Assembly: GCA_003255025.1 (NCBI GenBank)
Contig: QANY01007449.1
Coordinates: 682,001 to 746,000, forward strand
Direction of reading: 5' to 3'
DNA from: Datisca glomerata
Lineage: Eukaryota; Streptophyta; Magnoliopsida; Cucurbitales; Datiscaceae
Length of the DNA stretch: 64,000 bases
Of the stretch, positions 12,612 to 22,641 are shown in pieces. The translations under genes and the position numbers were made by a program. The notes below the pieces were generated by a model. That model saw only the letters and a program-made list of their open reading frames with translations, was not told the DNA's origin and made no database searches. Every line of letters starts with the position of its first letter. Position 1 is the stretch's first letter.

Positions 12612-12991
12612 TAATGCTTAGCGATGTGGTTCAGAATTCAGAAAGAGTGACATTAAATATATGCGAGTAGGTAAACGATTAAATTGTTCTATCACCTTAT
12701 ACTCGCTTTGTTTGATGAGCTTAAAAATTCACATACTTCTTCTTCAGACACTACTTTTTCTTTCTCCGTACCTCTTATTATATTCGGGTCTATCACTTGG
12801 CCGCCATGCATTTCTCCTTGGAATTCATGACCATTGTAGCCTTCTTTCGCTTTCCCTTTCCTTTGCCTTTCAAACTCATCGCTTTTATCCATTTTCAAAA
12901 CTTATGGCGTGTAGTATCTGCCACTCCTCGTCATCCCACCTACTCCCGAAATATTAGTTATGGGGAGATCGAGGTCAGACGAATTTAACGC

Positions 12992-13768
12992 TTAAGTTTT
13001 GTCGTTACCATTTGTAATGACCTCATATCCGTACGTCCATGGTACTGCTCTTGAATTTTTGTAAGTAAACGCACCCGGTATTTGGATGGTGATAGGCATT
13101 AGAGCATAAGGCGTAGTGGTGTGAATTGACTTTTCCTCGTAATGTATTGTGAGAGGTTTTGGGATATAGGACGAGACTTCAACATTAACTTCAGATGATT
13201 CTTTAGTTATCATGAGGACGAAAGAGTCATCTTCCTGGTATTCCCTTTCTCCTTTATGACTTATAGTAAGTATCTTTGCATCCAACAACTTTTGCACTTC
13301 CATTATAAAATCAGCACATTCCTTAATTCTATGCCCCGTCACATTCTTATGAAATAAACAATCAAAGTCATGTGTATGCTTCCTAGAAACTCCTTCATCC
13401 TCTGAGCGTGTTGGGTAGATGTACCCTGCTCTAGAAAGAAGATGGAAAAGTATTTTCATTGACGTGCTCATATTTTTCACGTCCCTCTTTCCATATGAAA
13501 AATATTCCTCAATTGTATTTACGGTAGGATTTTCATGATTTGGTAGAGGATTGGAATTGATATCTAGATTTCCATTAGCATTTTTTAAATTCAACCATCC
13601 AGCCTTGATCAATGCCTGTACTCTACCTTTTAATGTCGTGCAATTCTCATTCGAATGTCCCACTGCCCTAGCATGATAATCACAGCGAGTAGTCGGATCA
13701 TGCCACATTGGGTATGGTGGTTGTAGAGGTTCATAAGGAATTGGCACCAATTGATTATTCTGTATCAA
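12992..13768 (-). pseudogene. Gypsy gag C-terminal region with zinc-binding-like motif
   Basis: An open frame of 258 residues. Near its start it has CDYHARAVGHSNENC, a C-X2-H-X5-H-X4-C arrangement typical of the gag-protease linker of these plant elements. GRVQALIKAGWLNL follows, then a second Cys/His cluster, HDFDCLFHKNVTGHRIKEC. Upstream, sequence between 13769 and 14166 is frame-broken gag. The frame is intact internally but isolated. Confidence 0.75.
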
Positions 13769-14166
13769 TTGAGGAAGAGTTCTGTATAAGACATGGGGAT
13801 TGGATCATATTGGACAAAACATTGATTATTTCTATTTCCCTTCAGGGGCTGATCAGCCTGACTAACATTTTATTGGTGAGTCGGTGGTCTAAAACTGGGT
13901 CTTGGGTTATTTTGAAATGTTGATTGTTGAGAATGATAATTATACAGAATTTGTGAGGTATTTATCACATATGATGTCACGGATTTGGGCCTTTCACTAT
14001 ACTTTAGAAATCTCAGCCTCGAGTTTGCGACTTGTGATGGGTACCCAAAATTGATCGTCTATACATCCCCTTCTTTTCACTTCAACGACGGCCCTTTTTT
14101 ACGGATGATGTATCAGATACGACTTCTGAAATTCTTCCATTCTTTACCCCATATTCAATCCTTTCA

Positions 14167-14372
14167 CCAATCACTATAATGTCAGAAAAGTTGTTTGAAG
14201 CATTTTAGATCATCCTATCTCAGAATGGAGATATCAAGGTGTTGATAAACACTGTAGCCATCTCCTTTTCTGACAATGAGAGGTGTACTTGAGCAGCTAA
14301 TTGCCTCCACCTTTGCGCATATTCTTTAAAGCCTTTAGTAGGCTTTTTCTCCATTCTTTACAGATACAGACG
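14167..14372 (-). repeat. Inverted repeat arm 1 (sense gag copy)
   Basis: The 206 bp here, reverse-complemented, match 14715-14920 with about nine differences counted by eye (about 95-96% identity). This arm is in the normal gag orientation for the element. It contains the gag peptide KGFKEYAQRWRQLAAQVH and a TGA stop where the family has a Tyr codon. Confidence 0.93.
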
Positions 14373-14714
14373 ATCAGGAGCCATGTCTATGTTGTACTTG
14401 TATTTTCATAAGAAAGCATCAGCTAAATCTTTCCACCTCCGAATATGTTGGTTATCCAATTAGATATACTAGCGAGATGCAGCCCCTGTCAAGCTATCTT
14501 GAAAGAAATGAATCAGCAGCTTATCATTATTTGCACAAACATCCATCTTTATGCAGTACATAATAAGGTGACTTCTTGAACTTGTACTACCATCATATTT
14601 TTTAAACTCAGGTAGTTTGAATTTGTGTGGGATGGTAACATCTGAGACCAAACATAATTGGGTGGCATCAATGGTACTATATACATCTGACCCTTCAATG
14701 GCGCGCAATCTTTC

Positions 14715-14920
14715 CGTCTGGATCTGTAAAGGATGGAGAAAAAGCCTACTAAAGGCTTTAAAGAATATGCGCAAAGGTGGAGGACATTAGCTGCTCAAGT
14801 ACACATCTCATTGTTAGAAAAGGAGATGGCTACAGTGTTTATCAACACCTTGAGATCTCCATTCTGAGATAGGATGATTGAAAATGCTTCAAACAACTTT
14901 TCTGACATTATAGTGATTGG
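14715..14920 (+). repeat. Inverted repeat arm 2 (antisense gag copy)
   Basis: Same length (206 bp) as arm 1 and in opposite orientation, 342 bp away. Read on the plus strand it encodes KGFKEYAQRWRTLAAQVH and EKEMATVFINTL, and it carries the same in-frame TGA as arm 1. Confidence 0.93.
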
Positions 14921-15358
14921 TTTAGTAACAGGCCTCTGCCCCTTTGGGTCATTAACATCGAGTATGATGATTGGCTCATTAGCGAGTTTGCCTTGTGGCA
15001 TGAAAGCTTGGTTGTGGCCAGGTGCCATTGTGGACCCGCTTTTCCCTGTCTGCATCATTTCCTGGACACTTAAAAATGGATAGTGCTGGATATTTACTGG
15101 TGGTGAAGCAGTAATTTCCTCTCACAATTGCTCTCTTTCTTGCTCGTCCATGACCCTAACTTAAGCTCACGTTCGATAAGGATGTTGAAGTTGACGGGCT
15201 ATCTTTGAAAAGTTTTCTTAATAAATAAAAATAAAACAATGAGATGGTAGATTTTGTTAATGAAGAAGAATAAATAATAACAATAATAATAATGAAAGTA
15301 AATTTATGCATGAGAAATGATATTGAGCAAAGTGAAAGCTCAAAAGTACTCAATTTCA

Positions 15359-16560
15359 TTCAATTAGTAGAGCCATCCACTACGTTTGAGTATGTAGATG
15401 TCAAACTATACTACTCTGCAATATGAGTTTATATAAAATGGCCAAAATGACCTAAATCTCTATTGATTTCTTCCAAGAACTTAGACAAGTTCTCCCCATT
15501 AGGATGGATGGCCGAAACACTTTTTTTCAAAAATGATGCTTGTTCCGCCAAATTTCTCTATCTCTCTCGCAGCCACGCCTTTAAGCCATTCTATAGCCTG
15601 CCCTGATCGTTGTCAAATCAATTCATGCTCTTGTTACAGTAATTGGTAATCATATCTCAGTGTGTCGACATTAGCATCATCATTTCTTGCCAATTTCTCT
15701 GTCACGTTCTAATACGCTCTAACTTGGTGCTCAAGGCTTGCAATAACTTTCAATAGTTCACTATCATTTGGTGACTCAGTCTTCCTAACTTTTTTATTCT
15801 CTAAATCAACTTGTAAATTATCAGCGATTCATCCTAATGAGTCATATTATTTTTCTAACTCAACGATGTACGAATTCTTCTTATCGACATCCCCTTTAAC
15901 TCTTCTAAAACCTATTGTTTAAGCTTATTTTTCCTTTCTAGCTTCAAGATTCGATCCACTTGTTCATAGATTACCACTCGTAAATTCTCAATGTCCTCTT
16001 CCATCCTTCTAATTTTGTTGTTTAGTTTACGAGTGTCAGTTTCTAACTCTAAGTTTTACCGCTTCAGATATTCTTGATCCTCAACTTTGTTTCTCAAATC
16101 TCTGAGTTGTTTTTCCACTTCGATCCTATGCTGGCCAGAAAAATTCGTCTCGACCGTTAGACGCTTGTTTTCTTCCAAGAGAACTAAATTCTTTTAACGC
16201 TCCTTATATAACTCATCTCGCTCCATATTTTAACAATCTCCTTATAAGCTTCTGGTAACTTGTGTGATTGTAAATCCTCAACTGGTAAGGCAATAGTTAC
16301 TTTGCCTCTGCTCCAAGCCACGTTTCATACTCCTTTATGCAATTCATGTGGTTCTTCTCATTTCACACTTTTCTAGTTATTTTCCAAGCTTCAATTAGTT
16401 GCTGTAATTTTTATTCAATATCTTGAGAATCATAACTGATCTCAATGTCCTTTAATGCGTGCGTGGCAGGGATAAACTGTCTCATGTATAATTGACGGAG
16501 CACTATTAGCGAAGCTAACTAGTACAACCATATTTGTAGATCATCGATGTCAACGGCAGG
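15359..16560 (-). pseudogene. Degraded ORF upstream of gag, coiled-coil type
   Basis: Minus-strand frames give pieces rich in Leu, Glu, Lys and Arg: LLEENKRLTVETNFSGQHRI near 16130-16190, NKIRRMEEDIENLR near 15990-16025 and IYEQVDRILKLERKNKL near 15930-15985. An upstream piece near 16440-16500 reads MRQFIPATHALKDIEISYDS. This resembles the extra N-terminal ORF (DUF7745-like plus coiled coil) found before gag in many plant gypsy elements. The name is from memory of the family; no intact frame remains. Confidence 0.5.
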
Positions 16561-16856
16561 GATAAAATAAGCTTGGAACATTTATGTCAATCACAACAGT
16601 TTTTGCTCTAGGATTCTTAAAGGTTTGTACCATCCTAACTATGACTTTCTTCATGTTAATTGTCATAAAAATAGCTCTTGGGTTTGAAAAAGTATTTGTC
16701 ATGGCAAGGACATCATTAATAAATATGCTTTATGGAGAGCTGGTAATGGTAGAAATATTGATATTTGGTATAATATATGGATTCCTAATTGTGACTCTAT
16801 TTATACTTTTAAAAATCATAGCTTTAATAAAGTTTCTGATCATCATAATCAGTGAA

Positions 16857-17250
16857 CTTCTTGCTGAGATCGTATATGGCTCTTTCTTTCCTACCCCTTT
16901 CATCGTGCTGACCAAGGACAGAACTCATGGATGCTTTCATTATTGACGGATACATCAGGAGAGGTCGACCAGGCGTTGGCGGTACCAGAATGGGAGGATT
17001 GAATAGATATTTATTCACTTTGTCAAACGCCTTTTGGCAATCCTCATTCCTTGTGTCTATCTTTTCTGAAAAAGGTGGGGTTTTCTTTCTGAGCAGTTTA
17101 AAAATCGGCTCACAGATGGGTGCGAGCTGGGCAATGAACCTGCTGATGTATTGTAGCCTGCCCCAACCCGGATTTCTTTCCTGTCTTTGGTACCGGCATG
17201 TCGATAATTGCTTTGGCTTTTGTCGACTTCGATTTCTCTTCTGCTGACAA
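16857..17250 (-). mobile_element. Gypsy RT/RNase H scrap inserted in the LINE
   Basis: The minus strand reads NKYLFNPPILVPPTPGRP, then SVLGQHDERGRKERAIYDLS and KKFTDYD. Upstream frames (17247 down) resemble the RT-RNase H connection, with KAKAIIDMPVPK. It comes from a gypsy element related to, but clearly different from, the main one at 3.7-16.6 kb. No LTR or other element part accompanies it, and its edges coincide with breaks in the LINE. Confidence 0.8.
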
Positions 17251-17359
17251 AATGGTTTTAGTTGGAATATGGGATATTGTTTCTCATCTTTCTCCCTCTT
17301 GGATTATGCATAAAATCTTATCTATTCATCTTGTTGGCCCTATTTTTTAGGACTGCCTC

Positions 17360-17364
17360 ATCTG
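17360..17364 (+). repeat. Target-site duplication ATCTG, left copy
   Basis: ATCTG directly precedes the LTR start at 17365 and is repeated at 22637-22641 directly after the other LTR. Removing one copy with the element restores the LINE reading DCLIWSSCKNDIYSVKSGY. Confidence 0.93.
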
Positions 17365-17594
17365 TGAAGAATAAAATGAAAGGAAGAAGAAAAGAGAAAA
17401 GGAGCCGAATGAATTGAAATGAGAAGAAGCAGAATGAAGAATGCAGAACGAAGAGAAAGATGAAAGAAGAAAGCAAGAAAGAGAAATCAATTCTTTATTA
17501 TATTCTGTAGTCATAAGAGTGTACAACAATGCATAATTTATAACTACACAAAGGCAGTTAACTAAGCCAACTAATTAACTATTTACTGTTTACA
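17365..17594 (-). repeat. Copia 3' LTR (230 bp)
   Basis: Plus-strand ends are TGAAGAATAAAATG and ACTGTTTACA. It is followed by TTCCCCCTCAAACTGATGCC, which on the minus strand is the polypurine tract before the 3' LTR. Confidence 0.93.
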
Positions 17595-19081
17595 TTCCCC
17601 CTCAAACTGATGCCTAGTGTAAAAGGCATCAGTTTGTTCCATAAGAAAATAAAACGAGGAGTGAACAAAGGCTTAGTGAACATATCAGCTAGCTGGTATT
17701 CAAATGGAACATGTTGAACTTGAAGATTTTTTTTGATAACTTTCTCGTGAATGAAATGAAAATCCACTTCAACATGCTTATTACGAGCATGAAAGACCAG
17801 ATTTGAAGTAAGAGTGATGGCAGAAAGATTATCGCAGTATAGATCGGGAGATTTGGGTAGACAGAAGTGTAAGTCACATAGTAATTATCTTATCTAAGAC
17901 AATCCAGGTGTCGCGTTAGCAGTGCTTTGTATTCAGCCTCTGTAGAAGAATGAGCAATAGTTGGTTGCTTCTTGGCACTCCAAGAGATCGGGTTGCCGCC
18001 CAAAAAAACTACAAAGCTGGTTGTTGATCTCTATCCAAAAGATCACCTGCCCAATCGGCATCACTAAAGGCCTGCAATGTCAAAGAACCATGCTTAAAAT
18101 GAATACCATTGGTATAGTTCCGGCAATATACCTAAGAATCCTTTTCACAACAGCGTAATGAGCAGTTGTAGGAGCATGCATAAATTGACACACTATGTTC
18201 ACAGCTAAACTAATATCAGGACGCGTGAACATTAAATATTGTAAAGATCCTACGAGGCTCGTATATTCAGAAATATCAAATAAAGGAGATCCCACATGAC
18301 TATATAAAGGACTATTAGTAAAGCAAGGTGAAGAGTAGGGTGTGGCATTAGTCATTCCAGCTTTTAATTGACTATCATAAGCATACTTGTGTTGATTGAC
18401 AAAAATGCTAGATTTAGATCTTGTTATCTCAAGCCTTCGAATATATTTTAAAGAGCCTAAATAAACCATGTCAAAAGATTTTTGAAGATAAGATATAATA
18501 TTATCAATATAGGTAGTATTGGTACCTGTAATGATAATGTCGTCAACATAAAGAAGAAGATAGGTTATACCTTGTTTATCGGCTTTAATAAAAAGAGATG
18601 TGTCTGTATTAGAAGAGCAAAACCCAAGAGTTAGGAAATGAGAGGTAAAAGTATCAAATCAAGCTCTAGGAGCTTGTTTCAAACCATACAAAGACTTATG
18701 CAATTTACAAACATGGTTAGGAAACATAAGATGCACAAAACTAGGAGGTTGAATCATATAAACTTCTTCATTAAGTTGACCATGTAAAAATGTATTTTTT
18801 ACATCTAATTGTCTTAAAGGCCAATGATAATGTGCTGCAAGAGTACGTTTGACTCTAACATTGGGTTTTTTAATAACTGGACTAAAAGTCTCATGATAAT
18901 CTAATCCATGTTCTTGGTGAAAACCTTTGGTGACAAGACAGGCTTTATGTCGAGCAACAGTTTCATCAGGATGATATTTAACTCTATATACCAATTTACA
19001 GCCAACTAAATTCTTGTTAGGAGGATGATGAACTAAAGTCCAAGTATGTTGACTTAAAAGGGCGTTATACTCATCACCCAT
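17578..19081 (-). pseudogene. Copia reverse transcriptase and RNase H remnant
   Basis: From 19081 down: EYNALLSQHTWTLVHHPPNK, VGCKLVYRVKYHPDETVARH, YHETFSPVIKK, LRQLDVKNTFLHGQLNEEVY and SLYGLKQAPRA form the RT fingers and palm. The catalytic box LLLYVDDIIIT follows near 18540. Next come the connection segment LGSLKYIRRLEITRS and FTRPDISLAVNIVCQFMH, and a broken RNase H ending near 17578 with LADMFTKPL-type sequence. Stops and shifts near 18480-18660 and below 18080 inactivate it. Confidence 0.9.
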
Positions 19082-19176
19082 AGCAGCAGTCCATTTAGCA
19101 GATTTAGAGGTAGAAGAAAAGGAAGTAGGTCCGAGTTCATTAGAGAGATGTGAAGAAAGTAAAGCACGTTTCTGAC

Positions 19177-20544
19177 TTATGCCGGATTTAGAGTAGTTAT
19201 AAGATGAGTATTAGTTGAAGAGGCAGAAATAACTGAATGACATGGAGCAACAGACAAATGATTCTGATCTAAGTTGAGGTCTATGCTTAATGCATAAGAT
19301 ATGTCAGGAAAAGATGATGCATGAATAGAAGCAGTATTAGAAGCAGAATGAGTGTTACCATGAGTAGGTGCCGAATGTAGAGCATGAGAAGTAGAAGGCA
19401 AATCAGAATCAATACAGGTAATATCGTTATCAGCAGAAATTAAGGAAGAACTAGGAGCAGAAATGTCATTCACGGCATTAGAATCAGCAAACACAGGAGC
19501 AGAAATTGAAGAAGAAGAAGCACTTAAATCACACAAAGTTTGAGAAGCAGTAGTACGCTTCTTAGAGACATTCTTATCAGAAAGTAGTTGAGATATTAAA
19601 GACATATCAACATTCCAATTAGTAGGCAATCCAGAGTTGAGAGAAGCAGAATTATGAGAAGAAGTTTTAAAACTAGCATAAGGGAAGATAGACTCATCAA
19701 AGACCACATGCCTACAAGTATAAGTTTTGCTAGTAAGAGGATCATAACAAAGATAACCTTTAAAATCAAAAGGATAACCAAGAAAAATGTACTGAGTTGT
19801 TTTATATTGCAATTTATTAGTGTTATGAGGTTTTAAACACGGATAACATGCACATCCAGATACTCTCAAGTAACTATAATTAGGTAAACAATCAAATAGC
19901 AACTCATAAGGGCATTTATCATTAAGATTGGCAGCACGCATACGATTAACTAAAAATACAGTAGTAGCAAATGCTTTAAACCAGAATTGCAGAGGAAGAG
20001 AGGCAGTATGAAGGAAAGCCAATGCAGTCTCAACAATATGTCTATGCTTCCGTTAAGCAACATCGTTCTGTTCTGGAGGGTAGGGGTACAATTTTTAATG
20101 AGAAATTCCCTGAGAATGCAAGAAAGACTTGAAAAGAAAGAATGTTTTCTTCACCGCCACCATCAGTACGTAAAATTTTAATAGAGTTAGAGAGATGTTT
20201 TTAATAAAGGCCTTAAATTGTTGAAAAATACTTAAAGTTTCAGATTTGTTTGTCATTGGAAAATCCAAGTATACCGAGTGAGATCATTACCGAAATCCTT
20301 TAGAAGAAGTAATAGGGGAAGGTTCTCAAACATCACTATGTATGAGATAAAGAGAAGAAGTAGTAGTAGTTTTAGACAAAGGAAAAGTAACTTTTGACAT
20401 TTTACTGTGAAGGAAACTTTTACAAACACAAGCTACAGAATCTGAAAAACTAGTACTATTACAAGAAAGATTAGCATTCTGTAAAATTTTCTTAACAATC
20501 CTATTGGAAACATGGTCAAGTCTTGCATGCCACAGTCGATCCAA
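19177..20544 (-). pseudogene. Copia integrase remnant
   Basis: The N-terminal part near 20325-20544 has the gag-pre-integrase/HHCC region (LWHARLDHVSNRIVKKIL, then a Cys-rich stretch and LIHSDV). The catalytic core between about 20020 and 20325 is badly broken. The C-terminal part (19177-20022) is open and shows PLQFWFKAFATTVFLVNR, CPYELLF, YSYLRVSGCACYP, YIFLGYPFDFKGYLCYDP and a Ser/Thr-rich tail. Confidence 0.88.
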
Positions 20545-20829
20545 AACTTTTTGTCCAAGAAAAGCTACAGAACCACAAGAATCAATGTTGGACTTAATAG
20601 GTATGGAAGAGGGAATAAGATAAAGGCCATTGTTACTGAGTCATTTGTACAGAACACGACCCTAGGCCTTATCTTGTGTAAGGAAGTAAGAAGCATAAAA
20701 AAGGAATACACAGTTATTATATTTGTAGCATTTATAGACAGATAAATGAGGTACACAAAATAAATTAGGCATATTAAATGAATGAGAATGGGTATGAAGG
20801 ACACATGATCCAGTATGAGAGATATGTAA

Positions 20830-21027
20830 CGCCTGCCCACTTCCTACGGCTACAGAATCAGTACCACTGTAATCAGAAGGAGTGAAGAGATTACTTAACT
20901 CGGGCGTTAAATGTGAGTTACACCTAGTGTCGGACAACCACACTTTGAGAATCTGTTGTAGAAGGATTAGAAGCCATGGTTGCCATAGCAGAAAGTGTAG
21001 CAGGTGGATTTTTTCCCTGATATGCAA
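20830..21027 (-). pseudogene. Copia protease remnant with damaged active site
   Basis: The minus strand reads KVWLSDTRCNSHLTPELSNL, then GTDSVAVGSGQALHISHTGS and LFCVPHLS. The aspartic-protease active site DTG/DSG is DTR here, so the conserved Gly is lost. A related fragment at about 1.1 kb keeps DTG. Confidence 0.85.
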
Positions 21028-21283
21028 AATTCATCCGGTGATAGCAATCTACCACAGAATGTCCAGGTTTGTTACTGATTTGACTGTAAATCTGTGTGTT
21101 TTGATTTGAGGAATCTAACAAAATGGAACATCATATTTAACCAAAGATTGAAAATGAGGAGTAGCAAGTATAGATGTAGTTGAAGAATGATTGAAGAAGT
21201 GTTTCCCTATGCCACCATTGTTTGTTAAGCCACAATTAGTTCACCAAATCGACCACCTGCTCTATTTCCACGGAAGGAATTTT
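21020..21283 (-). repeat. Inverted repeat arm 1 of copia gag (sense)
   Basis: The reverse complement matches 21658-21922 from AAATTCCTTCCGTGGAAATA to GATGA(A/G)TTT. Identity is roughly 89% by eye, with a few small indels. It contains the zinc knuckle of gag. Confidence 0.9.
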
Positions 21284-21657
21284 GACCTCTATTGTTATTG
21301 CCAAGAAATAAATTTGAAGCCTTTGTGGCAATTAGGGTTGTCTTTTGAAGAAGATTGTCATGTTGCTTGTGTTTTTTTGCTTCAAGAAATTGCTTCTCTG
21401 ATTTAAGCAAGACATGGAGCTCTTCAAGATTCATGTTTTCTGCCCTGGTACGGATGGAAGTGTGATCATATTGTATCGGGTGGTAGACCATTAAGAGTAT
21501 AGATGAGAATGTATTCATCTTCAATGGGAACTGAAACGGCTGCCAGCTTGTCTTTGAGTTCTTTGATCCGTTAAATGTAAGTATCAATACTTTCATTGGA
21601 TTTTTTGTTGAAAGATTGACCTTGGGTCGTGTTCTGTACAAACGACTGCCAGCTTAT

Positions 21658-21922
21658 CGAAATTCCTTCCGTGGAAATAGAGGAGGTGGTCGATTTGGTG
21701 CAACTAATCGTGGCCCAATAAACAATGGTGGTAGAGGGAAACACTTCTTCAATCCTTCTTCAACTACATCTATACTTGGTACTCTTCCTTTTCAATCTTC
21801 GGTTAAATATGGTGTTCCATTTTCTTCAGATTCCTCAAATCAAAACACACAAATTTATTGTCAAACCTGTAACAAACCGAGACATTCTGCGGTAGATTTT
21901 TATCACTGGATGAGTTTCTAAG
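21658..21922 (+). repeat. Inverted repeat arm 2 of copia gag (antisense)
   Basis: On the plus strand it encodes NSFRGNRGGGRFGATNRG and a better-kept zinc knuckle, YCQTCNKPRHSAVDFYH. It lies about 374 bp upstream, in element sense, of arm 1. Confidence 0.9.
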
Positions 21923-22393
21923 GAAAATCAGACTTCTTGGGATGTTAGACAACCAGCAACATAGGATCAGGCCGTGGGAGAGAGGGTAGCATTGATAAGG
22001 GTTACAAGAGCTTGATTTGAGAGTGCCAAAGATCAAATTTAAGGTTAGTTAAGAGCTCACCATCTTCATTGGGAAGAAATCTGTCTGGACAGGGATTGGA
22101 CCCATCAATGTATCCAAATATCGAATGTGCTTTGAGAATAGAGGAAATTCGAAACTTTCATAGGATGAAATTTGTTAAATTAAGATGAATGGAGACAATA
22201 TTGCATATATTATAGAGAAGAAAGATTGGAGAATGGAGTTGTAAGTCGTTGTAATTTGAAGATTGAGAAGTATTTTGGGGTTGAGTTCCATAGATGTCCG
22301 AAGATTTATTTTGAGAGGTATTCTAGGCAGTGTGATGAGCAGTATTTTCAGAGGTAGGAGAAGAGTTGGAAGCCATTGATGCGAGTCTCTATA

Positions 22394-22405
22394 GCTCTGA
22401 TACCA
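22394..22405 (-). other. Copia primer-binding site
   Basis: The minus strand reads TGGTATCAGAGC immediately inside the 5' LTR. This is the standard plant copia site complementary to initiator tRNA-Met. Confidence 0.93.
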
Positions 22406-22636
22406 TGAAAAATAAAATGAAAGGAAGAAGAAAAGAGAAAAGAAGCCGAATGAATTGAAATGAGAAGAAGGAGAATGAAGAATGCAGAACGAAGAGAAAG
22501 AGGAAAGAAGAAAGCAAGAAAGATAGATCAATTCTTTATTATATTCTGATAGTCATTAGAGTGTACGACAATGCATAATTTATAACTACACAAAGGCAAT
22601 TAACTAAGCCAATTAATTAACTATTTACTGTTTACA
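22406..22636 (-). repeat. Copia 5' LTR (231 bp)
   Basis: Plus-strand ends are TGAAAAATAAAATG and ACTGTTTACA. It matches the left LTR at about 95% and is followed by the target-site copy ATCTG at 22637-22641. Confidence 0.93.
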
Positions 22637-22641
22637 ATCTG

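Larger units (their letters stand above)
14167..15058 (-). pseudogene. Gypsy gag core, disrupted by an inverted duplication
   Basis: From 15058 down there is a start-like segment (PQGKLANEPIIILDVNDPKG). It runs at 14920 into sequence that is gag read backwards. Normal gag resumes below about 14715 with ERLRAIEGSDVYSTIDATQ, KFKLPEFKKYDGSTS and LLIHFFQDSLTGAASR. It continues through frame-broken sequence to KGFKEYAQRWRQLAAQVH and EKEMATVFINTL near 14230-14340. The backward piece at 14715-14920 is an inverted copy of 14167-14372. Confidence 0.85.
3735..16560 (-). mobile_element. Decayed Ty3/gypsy retrotransposon, Tat-type, 5' LTR missing
   Basis: The internal domain order on the minus strand is upstream coiled-coil ORF, gag, protease, RT, RNase H, second RNase H, integrase, then a 3' UTR with a tandem array, a polypurine tract and the 3' LTR. 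Integrase after RT/RNase H places it in Ty3/gypsy. A second RNase H after the first and a tandem array in the 3' UTR are features described for the plant Tat/Ogre lineage. No matching 5' LTR is found to the right; the element stops near 16560, where LINE sequence begins. Many frameshifts and stops make it non-autonomous. Confidence 0.85.
16575..17364 (+). mobile_element. LINE fragment, 5' part, interrupted
   Basis: Plus-strand translation gives SRILKGLYHPNYDFL, SWVWKSICHGKDIINKYALW and RAGNGRNIDIWYNIWIPN (16600-16800). This is the region between RT and the zinc-binding domain of plant L1-type LINEs. Sequence 16857-17250 is an inserted gypsy scrap. LINE sequence resumes with WDIVSHLSPSWIMHKILSI and GPIF near 17266-17345. 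It runs into the copia target site ATCTG and continues beyond the copia at 22642. The 5' end of the LINE is missing. Confidence 0.85.
21020..22140 (-). pseudogene. Copia gag remnant containing an inverted duplication
   Basis: Normal minus-strand gag is seen upstream (22140-21930: pieces resembling QALVTLINATLSP and SQEVW). It resumes from about 21655 with FVQNTTQGQSFNKKSNESID, RTRAENMNLEELHVLLKSE and RGQNSFRGNRAGGRFG, and ends at a broken zinc knuckle (YSQISNKPGHSVVDCYH). Between them, 21658-21922 reads as gag on the plus strand instead. Confidence 0.88.
17365..22636 (-). mobile_element. Complete Ty1/copia element (5,272 bp), coding region decayed
   Basis: Two LTRs (17365-17594 and 22406-22636) start TGAA and end TTTACA. 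They are flanked by the 5 bp duplication ATCTG, with a tRNA-Met-type primer site beside the right LTR and a polypurine tract beside the left. Minus-strand order is gag, protease, integrase, RT, RNase H, as in copia. The LTRs differ at about 11 of 231 positions (about 95% identity), pointing to a fairly recent insertion into an older LINE. Frames are broken throughout, and gag contains an inverted duplication. Confidence 0.95.

Noticed and set aside
16584..16946. Hydrophobic 120-residue plus-strand frame that looks like a membrane protein
   Set aside because: It is a shifted frame of LINE and gypsy sequence; the correct frames give RT-linked motifs.
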